A stretch of DNA of 41,609 nucleotides from Planctomycetota bacterium. Lineage in GTDB: Bacteria; Planctomycetota; Planctomycetia; Gemmatales; Gemmataceae. Positions 1-7,674 of this stretch are shown piece after piece. How positions within the stretch are numbered: the first letter of the stretch is position 1; every line of letters begins with the position of its first letter. The stretch lies in contig JACPPF010000066.1 of NCBI GenBank assembly GCA_016191165.1, positions 1-41,609 on the forward strand, in the 5' to 3' direction. The notes beneath the pieces were generated by a model, which did not search any database, was not told the origin of the DNA, and saw nothing but the letters and a program-made list of their open reading frames with translations. A program made the translations under genes and the position numbers.

Positions 1-409
1 CCAAATCCTCACCGCGCCGATTCCGCGCGCTCCCCCGCGTCCACGGCCCACCGCCACCGCCGTCTGTCACCGACGGCGATCCGAACCCGCCGGCGTCGGC
101 GCGCGGCCGCCGGGAAGGCTCAGCAACGCAACTGCCTCGCCGAGGGTGCCCAGTCGTGGTGCCGGTCACGGGGAAACAGCAAGGCGCCTGCCGTCGACGT
201 TGGGGATAGACCGCTATTCGCTTGCCTTTCTACCAAGCCGGCGTTAACGTGTGAGAATTGGCTTCCCATCCGAATACCTGGTCTGGGGAAACGATCGATC
301 CGCCAGTTGGCGTGATCACCACATGAGGCCGTTTTGCGGAATCACGGCCACTAAATCTCCCGGGCTTTCAATCAAGGCCTGAATTCCATTCGTCGTTGCG
401 AGAGAACCC
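1..409. other. intergenic, no supported gene
   Basis: This is the stretch before the first gene. One plus-strand frame stays open from the window edge to about position 315, but it encodes an arginine- and proline-rich string with no recognisable domain, which is expected by chance in GC-rich DNA. I see no convincing RNA gene, terminator or repeat. A promoter for the gene starting at 410 probably lies here, but I cannot pick one out. Confidence 0.5.
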
Positions 410-1426
410 ATGAATCCCAAGAATGCCCTGGTTCGAGCACCCCTGTTGTCGCTGTTGCTTTTCAGCATGAACAACCCGGCGCTGGCAGGCGACAAGCCAT
501 CATCCAACACGGCGTTGGCCAAGGTTGCCGCCGGCATGAAGCCCGGAACGTGGGCCGAATTGAAAACCAGCAATTACTCCGCTGCACTGCTTCGCGTCCA
601 GAACAGCAATATCCTCGGCTACACGGACACCGCGGTCTGGGACGCCAAGACGCAGCAGGTGCTTTTCATCGGCCAGGGGCATTATGCCGCGGTCAAGTTC
701 ATCATTTACTCTGGCGCGACCAATTCGTGGAAGCTCATGCCCACCCCGGTCTGGTGGAAAGGCGACGCCAAAACCGGGAAGGGCCCGATCGGCCACGCCT
801 ACCAGAACAACACCCTCGATCCGGCTCGCGGCATTCTCTTTCATCACCAGAGCGCCACGCGGCTCGTCCACCGCTACGACATTGCCAGGGATTCATGGAC
901 CACGCTCCCCGAGATCAAAGGCGCCGCCACCGGCCACGGCACCGCTCTGGCCTACTTCCCGGAGCGGAAAGGCCTCGTTCGCGTTTACGGCGGCGTGGTT
1001 CATTTCTTCGATGAGGAGAAAAACATCTGGTCGTCGCTCAAGGACCGGTTCCCGATGGGCCCTTACCACAACATCGCCAAGTACAACGCGGTGGACAAGT
1101 CCGTGATCTTCGGCGCGGGCAACGGCAGCAAGCTTTTGTACCGCATGGACGCTCAAGGCAACGTCACGAAACTCAAAGAAGCCCCGTTCGTCATCCGCAT
1201 CAGCAGCACCGTGACCGCGATTGACCCCGTCAGCGGCGACCTCCTCGTCGTCAGTTCCGAGAACAAGGGCAAGTTCCACGCTTTGGACCTGAGGAAGAAC
1301 GCCTGGCGGCAATTACCCGACGCGCCAATCTCGGAGGGCGCCAGCGCGTCGATCGACGCGCTCGGCGTCACCTTGTACTTTTCCAATCGACCGACCAAAG
1401 TCCACCTGTACAAACACACGAAATAG
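410..1426 (+). CDS. secreted Kelch-like beta-propeller protein
   Basis: A 338-residue protein. Residues 1-26 form a signal peptide: a hydrophobic stretch rich in Leu that ends in ALAG. The rest consists of repeated units with the Kelch/galactose-oxidase rhythm, for example 'WDAKTQQVLFIG', 'YDIARDSWTTLP', 'FFDEEKNIWSSL' and 'LDLRKNAWRQLP'. In each, a hydrophobic strand is followed by an aromatic residue and then 'W..L.', as in blades of a six- or seven-bladed propeller. I see no catalytic motif, so binding or a structural role in the periplasm or at the cell surface is the likeliest reading. The ribosome-binding site before the start is weak. The next gene, about 600 bases downstream on the same strand, encodes another secreted protein. 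Propeller fold is fairly secure; substrate is unknown. Confidence 0.75.
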   Translation: MNPKNALVRAPLLSLLLFSMNNPALAGDKPSSNTALAKVAAGMKPGTWAELKTSNYSAALLRVQNSNILGYTDTAVWDAKTQQVLFIGQGHYAAVKFIIYSGATNSWKLMPTPVWWKGDAKTGKGPIGHAYQNNTLDPARGILFHHQSATRLVHRYDIARDSWTTLPEIKGAATGHGTALAYFPERKGLVRVYGGVVHFFDEEKNIWSSLKDRFPMGPYHNIAKYNAVDKSVIFGAGNGSKLLYRMDAQGNVTKLKEAPFVIRISSTVTAIDPVSGDLLVVSSENKGKFHALDLRKNAWRQLPDAPISEGASASIDALGVTLYFSNRPTKVHLYKHTK

Positions 1427-2032
1427 CCATGGGACTCAGTCGCATCGGGTCCCGCGCGGGAAAGGGATTGGCGGCCCCGGTTCTGGGCATCATCGCCAAG
1501 ATTCTTCACGGCCGGCTACCACGGTGGCCCCCCGCTTACGCTAACGCCGGGACATCGTCTTTCGGGATCGCAATACGAATCCAACGTGCCACGCCTGGCG
1601 CACGTCGCAACCTGGGCGATGCCAGCAATCACAAGTAAGATATAGGTCGCAAAGCCGAAAAAGGTCGGGCGTTCAAACGATTCGACGCCAGTAAACGGAA
1701 ATTCAAATCCGAAAGCACATTCCAGCCGATTGCCTGACGGTCTGATGTGCGACTCGAAAGGGCTGGTCTGGCGCGAATTTCGCAGGATCCGCCGGGATCC
1801 GTACTCCGGTGGATCCGCACGTGGCGCGCGGCGGAGTCACGGCGGTTGCAAACGGGTCACGGCGATCAAATCACACCGTCCTCATATCCCGCCTGCGCCG
1901 GCAGCGCCTGGTGGTTGGTATGGTATTTGAGAAGTTCGTCGATTTCCGTTGACCTGGGAAAATCTCATCTTGAAACCGTGCTGAAATCAAGAAGCGTGCG
2001 ACCATCAATGGGAAATCAAGGCAGGTTACGCC
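1427..2032. other. intergenic region with short repeats
   Basis: About 600 bases without a supported gene. Around 1517-1550 is a GC-rich segment containing CCACGGTGG and a stretch reading GCTTACGCTAACGCC. It resembles the dispersed palindromic debris common between planctomycete genes, but only one copy lies in this window. At 1785, 1795 and 1811 the heptamer GGATCCG occurs three times in about 30 bases. A 69-codon frame starting just after the preceding stop has no recognisable features. The end of the region (AGGTTACGCC before 2033) supplies a plausible ribosome-binding site for the next gene. Confidence 0.5.
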
Positions 2033-4363
2033 ATGAAATTCATCTATCTCGGTATCGCGATTTCCCTGGCGTCACCGTCCGCCAGCGCCGCTCCGGTCAC
2101 GCTATTCAAGGCCGGGACGTGCCGCACCGCCATCCATGTCCCGCCACGGTACATGGACCCCAAGGGGCCCAGCCCAAAGGCTTCGCGCGACGAGATCGAG
2201 CGCGAGCCGGGCCGGGTTCGCGTGCGGGAATCGGTGAAGGACCTGGCCGCCTACCTTGGCAAGATCACCGGGACGACCGTCGCGATTTACCCTCGCCCGC
2301 CGAAAGTAGAGGATAAGTTGATTCCGATTTTGATCGGCTCTTATGGCGACAAGATGTTCGGTCCGTTCACCATGAAGAGCGGGTTCAAACAAGGCTATCG
2401 GTTCGTCGTTGCGAAAAACGCCGTGGGCATGCAGGGAGAGACCGATGAGGGAATCAGCTACGCCATCTACGAGTTGCTGGATGGGTTGGGTTGCCGCTGG
2501 TATGTTCCAGGCGACCTCGGCGAGGTGATACCCAGCATGAAAACGATAACGCTTGCCGAACGAGATATCAAGCAAGTCCCCGGCACGGTCTCGCGCGGGG
2601 TCTGGTTTGCCGATGACGCCTTCAAACGGCGAAACCGGCTGGGTGGATTTGCTTTCACCGCGGGTCATGCTCTGGAAGGGTACATCACCAAGGCGCAGCT
2701 AGAGAAAAACCCTGACTGGAACGCCGAGATTGGCGGGAAACGGGCGCTGCACAAATGCGATGTCGGCTATCGCCTTTGCTGGGGCAATCCCAACGTTTCG
2801 GCAGCCGTGGCGGCCAAGATCAGCGCCGACTTGAATCAAAGGCATGTCCCTTGCGTTTCCATCAGTCCGGGGGATGGCATCGACTTTTGCGAGTGCGCCA
2901 GGTGCAAAAAGCTCGACACCGGCGACTGGGACCCTTCGATGTCCCGCGAGTCGATCACCGATCGCTATGTTCATTTCGCCAACCAGATCGCTGCCAGCGT
3001 GGCCAAGAAACATCCCGACGTGAAGCTGGGCTTCCTCGCCTATGTGCAATTCACGCGACCGCCGCTGCGCGAGAAGCTGCATCCCGCGCTGATCCCGCAA
3101 CTGGCGCCGATCACCTATTGCCGGGCGCATGCCCTCGACGATCCGACGTGCGAATCCCGCGCACAAATTCGCGGACTACTTGAAGGCTGGGGCAAGGTCA
3201 GCAAGAACATCGCCATGTACGAATACTACTTCCATCTTGCGGAGGTGGCCGCGCCGTTCCCCGCGATCCGACGAAACGTGGTCGAACTGCCCGTGCAGTT
3301 TGCGAACAACGTGACGATGTGGACGCCGGAGACGTTGCCGAACTTCGAATCCTTCACACCGGGATTGCACCTCGGCATTCGCATGTCCTGGTACTCGAAG
3401 GCCAACCCGCGGGACGTTTTGACGGAGTTCTACACAACGTTCTACGGCGGCGCCGCCAAACCGATGGGAGACTACTGGCAGCACATCGACGATTGCTGGA
3501 CCAAGGTTCCAGAACACGCGGGCTGCGGCTTCAGCTACATGAGGCGTTTTACGCCGGAACGGATGGCCACGGCACGCAAAAAGATGGACGCCGCGTTATC
3601 AGCGTGCAAGACCCCAATGGAGACCCGGCGCGTGAAATTCGCGGACGACTCCCTGCGGCAGCACGAGCTCTTCATGAAGATTCGGCGGGATTACTTTGCG
3701 GGCCGGTTCGCCAATCTCGGAGCCGACAGCGACCGCTGGATCAAGACCCACCAGGCCCTGGCCGAGAAATACAAGGAAAACTTTTCCTTCACCAAGACCG
3801 GCTACGCTCCACAGACCATCAGCGTCTCGTACTTCAATGCCTTTTACAATAACTCCTACAAGGATGTGGCACGCATCGGCAAAGACTTCGCCATCGTGAC
3901 GCCGCCCCTGCTCACGTGGAGCTACGCGGTTGACAAGAAAAAACAGGGCCAGGCGCTGAACTGGCAAAAACCGGGTTTGGCTGACAAGGACTGGAAAAAG
4001 ACCGACGTGAGCACCCAGACCTGGGCCACCCTTGGCTTGGACAGGTACTTCGGTCCCGTCTGGTATCGCACCCAGGTCAAGTTGCCGGCCATCCCCACGG
4101 GAAAAAAAGTGTACCTCTGGATCGGCGCCACGGACGGCGCCTGCAAGGTGTTCGTCAACGGCGAGCACGTTCCCCATGTCGATGCGAAGGGCAAGAAGGC
4201 GCCGGAGGCCAACGGTTATTGCGATCCGTTCTCTTTCGACATCACCCGGAGCGCGCGGTCGAATGGCAACAATCAGATCACCATCGTCGGCACCCGCACC
4301 TTCCTCAACGAGTTGGGCATCGGCGGCCTCCTCGGGCCAGTCCTGGTTTATCGAGAAAAATAG
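2033..4363 (+). CDS. secreted DUF4838 (glycoside hydrolase-like) protein
   Basis: A 776-residue protein with a short signal peptide (residues 1-20, ending SASA). Residues about 60-180 resemble the alpha-glucuronidase-type N-terminal fold: 'LAAYLGKITGTTV', then 'IPILIGS' and 'DEGISYAIYELLDGLGCRW'. The central DUF4838 part contains 'SPGDGIDFCECARCKKLD', with Cys286, Cys288 and Cys291 forming a C-x-C-x2-C cluster typical of the family. The last 120 residues ('VYLWIGATDGACKVFVNGEHV', then 'GLLGPVLV') look like a jelly-roll carbohydrate-binding domain of the kind at the ends of GH2-type enzymes. DUF4838 proteins are placed near family 67/115-type glucuronidases, so polysaccharide breakdown is likely, but the substrate cannot be read from sequence. 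AGG-TTACGCC precedes the ATG. Confidence 0.8.
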   Translation: MKFIYLGIAISLASPSASAAPVTLFKAGTCRTAIHVPPRYMDPKGPSPKASRDEIEREPGRVRVRESVKDLAAYLGKITGTTVAIYPRPPKVEDKLIPILIGSYGDKMFGPFTMKSGFKQGYRFVVAKNAVGMQGETDEGISYAIYELLDGLGCRWYVPGDLGEVIPSMKTITLAERDIKQVPGTVSRGVWFADDAFKRRNRLGGFAFTAGHALEGYITKAQLEKNPDWNAEIGGKRALHKCDVGYRLCWGNPNVSAAVAAKISADLNQRHVPCVSISPGDGIDFCECARCKKLDTGDWDPSMSRESITDRYVHFANQIAASVAKKHPDVKLGFLAYVQFTRPPLREKLHPALIPQLAPITYCRAHALDDPTCESRAQIRGLLEGWGKVSKNIAMYEYYFHLAEVAAPFPAIRRNVVELPVQFANNVTMWTPETLPNFESFTPGLHLGIRMSWYSKANPRDVLTEFYTTFYGGAAKPMGDYWQHIDDCWTKVPEHAGCGFSYMRRFTPERMATARKKMDAALSACKTPMETRRVKFADDSLRQHELFMKIRRDYFAGRFANLGADSDRWIKTHQALAEKYKENFSFTKTGYAPQTISVSYFNAFYNNSYKDVARIGKDFAIVTPPLLTWSYAVDKKKQGQALNWQKPGLADKDWKKTDVSTQTWATLGLDRYFGPVWYRTQVKLPAIPTGKKVYLWIGATDGACKVFVNGEHVPHVDAKGKKAPEANGYCDPFSFDITRSARSNGNNQITIVGTRTFLNELGIGGLLGPVLVYREK

Positions 4364-4448
4364 CCGAGATTTCTTACCCATGCCGCGCACCCCCGGATTG
4401 CACTTTCGATATGCCATGGCAACCCGGCCAATCCTCTGGTATCGATCC

Positions 4449-6248
4449 ATGTCCAAGACCGTTCTCCCGTTGATCGTGATTCTGCTTGCGCCCCTTGGCG
4501 CCCACGGCCAGGCGCCCTCGCCGGAGGAAGGCCACCAGGCCCGAGAAGCCCGCAAGATCCTCGATCCGTTTCATTCCCAGAAAGCGGAACGGTCAGACCG
4601 CAAGCTGCACATCGTCTACTTTACGCCGAAGGATAAAAAACCTGCCGCGAACTGGCACGCTCGAACCCAGCGCATCATGGAGCATGTCCGCGATTTCTAT
4701 GCTGAGCAGATGGATCGCAATGGATTCGGACGGCGAACGATCCCGCTCGATTACGATGCCCAGAAGAAACTCGTCGTGCATCTGGTAATTGGAAGTAGGC
4801 CGACCGCCGCGTACAGCACCCGGAGCGGGAGCCCGATCCGCGACGAGGCCGTGCCTGTTTTGGCGGCGAAAGGGATCAAGGCGTCTCGGGAAACTCTTCT
4901 GATTTTTTGCCATCTCACGACGCACCTCGGCAACACCATCCGGCACAACAGCCCCTACTACGCGGGCGGAACCGCGCGAGGGGGCACGGCATGGGTCTGC
5001 GATTCCGCCCTGCTTGACCCCCTTGATCTGCCCAGGAAGGCGCCGCTCCTTCTGGACGGAGAATACGGCCGCATCTCACTCGGGCGTTATAACAGCATTT
5101 TCCTGGGCGGCACGGCGCACGAGTTGGGCCACGCGCTCGGCTTGCCGCACAACCGTGAGAATCCCGATGAGCGGGGTCGAGGCCAATCCCTGATGGGGTC
5201 CGGCAATCGGACCTACGGCGAGCAACTTCGCGGCGACGGCAAGGGGTCGTTTCTTCCTCTGGCCGATGCGCTTCGTTTGGCTTCGCATCCCTTTTTCAGC
5301 GGCAGCCAAAAATCTCTCCACGTGCCCGTCAAGGCGGCGTTTCGTGAACTGAAGTTCGCGGCCAAGGAAAAACGGTTCGTCGTGACCGGCATGATCGAGT
5401 CCTCCCTTCCGTGCTACGCCGTGGTTGCTTATCTCGACCCCGCGGGCGGCGGCGATTACGATGCGCATACCTGCACAGCGATTCCAGACAAGATGGGGCG
5501 CTTCACGCTTTTCTGTAATTCCCTGGTGGCCAACCGCGCCGCGGAGTTGCGCATCGTCGCGTGTCTCGTCAATGGCGCGATCCACCAGCAGGCGGCGCCG
5601 TATCGCGTCAAGAAGGACGGTACGCCGGACCTCGATGACATTCGCGTGCGCCTCGATCTGGAGCCCATGATCGCCGCATGGAAGGTCAGGGATCGAGCAC
5701 GCTTTGACAAGTTCCGGTTGCAAACGCTGAAGGGGTTGCCGGAAAAGGATGCCGTCGTCGAATGGGCAGGTCACCTGGCCGACACGTTTGGCGGCAACGC
5801 GATTCATCCGGCTCCCGACCGGGTCAACGCCACCATAGCAACCGTGTCGCTCTCCGATTGCGCCTACTCAAGCGCGAAGGTCGCGTGGATTGGTCCCGCG
5901 CGAAACCACGTGCCAGGTGAGGCCTTTTTTCTGACGGTCGCTGGCCAGCGTTTCGCCCGCGGACTTTATGCCCACGCGCCGTCGCGGTATGAGTGGACGC
6001 TAGGGCGCCGATGGAAACGATTGCAGGGCAAGGCGGGTTTGCAGGACGGCAATGCCGGCAGCGTCGTTTTCGCCGTCAAGGCCGATGGCAAGGTAATCTG
6101 GCGCTCGGACCTCGTAACCAAGCCCCAACTTGTTCCCTTTGATCTTGACGTTAATGGTGTCCAGACCCTTGAATTAGCTGTCGAAGACGGCGGTAACGGC
6201 AACACATCCGATTGGGGCGTTTGGCTCGATCCGAAATTGCTGCGTTGA
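4449..6248 (+). CDS. secreted zinc metalloprotease with C-terminal NPCBM domain
   Basis: A 599-residue protein. The ATG at 4449 is chosen because it opens a clean signal peptide ('MSKTVLPLIVILLAPLGAHG'); in-frame ATGs at 4380 and 4413 would bury it. Residues 224-234 read HELGHALGLPH, the HExxHxxGxxH zinc site of metzincin-type peptidases, followed by 'SLMGSGNRTYG', which contains a Met-turn-like SLMG. Residues about 467-598 form an NPCBM (novel putative carbohydrate-binding module) domain: a 'LSDCAYSSAKVAW' entry, a 'FARGLYAHAPSRYEW' core and a 'LELAVEDGGNGNTSDWGVW' end. The middle (about 290-400) is a beta-rich stretch with no family I can name. It follows the DUF4838 gene by 85 bases and may be co-transcribed. 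Likely role: an exported peptidase held on glycans. Confidence 0.85.
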   Translation: MSKTVLPLIVILLAPLGAHGQAPSPEEGHQAREARKILDPFHSQKAERSDRKLHIVYFTPKDKKPAANWHARTQRIMEHVRDFYAEQMDRNGFGRRTIPLDYDAQKKLVVHLVIGSRPTAAYSTRSGSPIRDEAVPVLAAKGIKASRETLLIFCHLTTHLGNTIRHNSPYYAGGTARGGTAWVCDSALLDPLDLPRKAPLLLDGEYGRISLGRYNSIFLGGTAHELGHALGLPHNRENPDERGRGQSLMGSGNRTYGEQLRGDGKGSFLPLADALRLASHPFFSGSQKSLHVPVKAAFRELKFAAKEKRFVVTGMIESSLPCYAVVAYLDPAGGGDYDAHTCTAIPDKMGRFTLFCNSLVANRAAELRIVACLVNGAIHQQAAPYRVKKDGTPDLDDIRVRLDLEPMIAAWKVRDRARFDKFRLQTLKGLPEKDAVVEWAGHLADTFGGNAIHPAPDRVNATIATVSLSDCAYSSAKVAWIGPARNHVPGEAFFLTVAGQRFARGLYAHAPSRYEWTLGRRWKRLQGKAGLQDGNAGSVVFAVKADGKVIWRSDLVTKPQLVPFDLDVNGVQTLELAVEDGGNGNTSDWGVWLDPKLLR

Positions 6249-6372
6249 GCGCTGGCGACGGTGCGCGGATCGCAATATCCACAGAATGCTGGCAGTGACT
6301 TTCGCAAGCACGTTGCGCAACGTTTCCAATGTAGGATCAAGGATCCGATTCCGGGCGAGTCCCCTGGAATGC

Positions 6373-7170
6373 TCATTTCTTCAACACGCGAATCTCGATC
6401 TTGCGAAACTCGCACGGATGGCTTTCCGCCTGGAGAGCAAGGTAGCCCTGTTCCAGCAGCAACTTGCCGTTTGCCGCCTTGATGAGCACTGCGCCGTCCT
6501 GGTCCTTCGGGTCAAGTTGCGGTTGTTCGTATTCCATGACCACCTCGCCATTGATGAGGTGTTTGACCTTGCCTGAGCCGCGCACTTGCAGCTCGGCTTT
6601 CACCCACTGGTCGCCGCGGTAGGTCTTGGATTTGGAGTTGACGCAGTGCTGCGTGATGAGTTTGTTGTTGATGACGACGTTGGTGCCGGGCGAGCACATG
6701 CTGCCGGTGGGGCGTTCGCCCTTCGCTGGGCCGCCGAGGAACTGAAACTCGATCGATACGGGAAAATCCTGATTCTTGCGCATGCTGTGCGGCGCCTGGC
6801 TGTGAAACATCAGGCCGCTGTTGCGAATAGCCCAACCCGGTGCGCCGCGGGCCTGCTCGCCGAGAAAGCGGTATTCGAGGCGCACGTCGTAATGCGAAAA
6901 CCTGTCCTTGTAGAACAGATGGCCAAACTTGCCGCCGAATTGCTTGTAACCGTCGTAGGAAACCTTGATGACGCCGTTCTCGACTCGAAACGTATTGAGA
7001 TAGTTGACGCCTGGCTCGTGGCCCGAGAATTTTGGGGTCCAGCCTTCGAGATTCTTGCCGTTAAACAGACTGACCCATTCGCCGGCAGTTTTTTTCTGCT
7101 GGGCCAACGCTGAGCTGGCGATTAGCGCGCATGCGGCGCTGAGGAACAAGGCGAGAAGGTAACGAGCCAT
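6373..7170 (-). CDS. secreted DUF1080 (3-keto-disaccharide hydrolase-like) protein
   Basis: A 265-residue protein. The ATG at 7170 is preceded by GGAGG with a 5-base gap, so I prefer it to the in-frame TTG four codons upstream. Residues 1-22 form a signal peptide ending in ALAQ. The remainder is one DUF1080 domain: the opening 'EWVSLFNGKNLEGW' is diagnostic, followed by 'FYKDRFSHYDVRLEYRF', 'NSGLMFHSQ' and 'IEFQFLGG', then 'QWVKAELQVRGSGKVKHLI' and 'GYLALQAESHPCEFRKIEI'. The fold is a concanavalin-type jelly roll. Some members hydrolyse 3-keto-disaccharides; most are uncharacterised and very numerous in planctomycetes. The gene converges on the metalloprotease gene across 124 bases in which I see no strong terminator. 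Confidence 0.88.
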   Translation of the reverse strand: MARYLLALFLSAACALIASSALAQQKKTAGEWVSLFNGKNLEGWTPKFSGHEPGVNYLNTFRVENGVIKVSYDGYKQFGGKFGHLFYKDRFSHYDVRLEYRFLGEQARGAPGWAIRNSGLMFHSQAPHSMRKNQDFPVSIEFQFLGGPAKGERPTGSMCSPGTNVVINNKLITQHCVNSKSKTYRGDQWVKAELQVRGSGKVKHLINGEVVMEYEQPQLDPKDQDGAVLIKAANGKLLLEQGYLALQAESHPCEFRKIEIRVLKK

Positions 7171-7292
7171 GAACGCCTCCAAGAACGAGTGACGGGCGCG
7201 TAGATATGCTATCGCAAATTGGCTGCGCGAAGTGCCCCGTTTTATTTCGACGTGGCATTTCGGTCGATCAGGTCACGTCAAACCGGAATGCA

Positions 7293-7313
7293 CCGCCGGG
7301 ACAAGCCCGGCGG
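7293..7313. repeat. perfect GC-rich hairpin
   Basis: CCGCCGGG and CCCGGCGG flank the 5-base loop ACAAG, giving an 8-bp perfect stem. It lies 48 bases beyond the stop of the small minus-strand zinc-ribbon gene. No T run follows on either strand, so it is not a canonical intrinsic terminator. It may still end or stabilise that transcript, or be a dispersed planctomycete palindrome. Confidence 0.55.
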
Positions 7314-7360
7314 CTCGCTGCGACCGTAACCTGAAACATGCCGACAATCCGGCAGTCAAT

Positions 7361-7534
7361 CTATCCGTCGGGCTCATGGGCGCCGTCGCAGCCGTCACAT
7401 ATCCGGAAAAAACATTGACAACACCGGCTCTCGGTGCGAATCTCGATCAAGGCGCCGCCGCAGATTGGGCAGCGCTGCTGAGTGAGGCACTGGGTGGCCC
7501 CGTCCTGGGTCAAGGTGAAATCGACGGTGTCCAT
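7361..7534 (-). CDS. small cysteine-rich zinc-ribbon protein
   Basis: A 57-residue reading frame on the minus strand, found by reading the stretch left empty between two larger genes. The product has 'CPICGG' at residues 22-27, 'CCQC' at 38-41 and 'CDGCDG' at 46-51. That makes eight cysteines in all (Cys16, 22, 25, 38, 39, 41, 46 and 49), spaced as in a double-knuckle zinc ribbon, plus one late His. There is no signal peptide or membrane segment, so it is probably cytoplasmic, perhaps binding nucleic acid or protein. A GAGGGG element lies about 12 bases before the ATG, rather far for a ribosome-binding site. The regular Cys pairs make chance unlikely. The function is unknown. Confidence 0.7.
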   Translation of the reverse strand: MDTVDFTLTQDGATQCLTQQRCPICGGALIEIRTESRCCQCFFRICDGCDGAHEPDG

Positions 7535-7674
7535 GTGGGTGTGGTCCCCTCGATGATGCGGCTGGGACGGCGCAATAGGTTACATTTGTTTACATGGACA
7601 GTTGTATCGTAATCGACGCGTGTTGTCAAGTCCTTTTCAAGAAAAGTACCACCATCAATATGGAGGTCTCTTCC

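Noticed and set aside
1429-1638. 69-codon frame directly after the first gene
   Set aside because: No domain, no ribosome-binding site, and it runs through repeat-like DNA.
1785-1817. three GGATCCG copies as an operator or repeat array
   Set aside because: Spacing is irregular (10 and 16 bases) and no regulator or gene start is adjacent; chance in GC-rich DNA is likely.
3599-4555. 318-codon minus-strand frame opposite the DUF4838 gene
   Set aside because: Shadow of the plus-strand coding sequence with no family resemblance.
7232-7612. 126-codon plus-strand frame
   Set aside because: No motif or ribosome-binding site; the minus strand in the same place encodes the cysteine-rich 57-residue protein.
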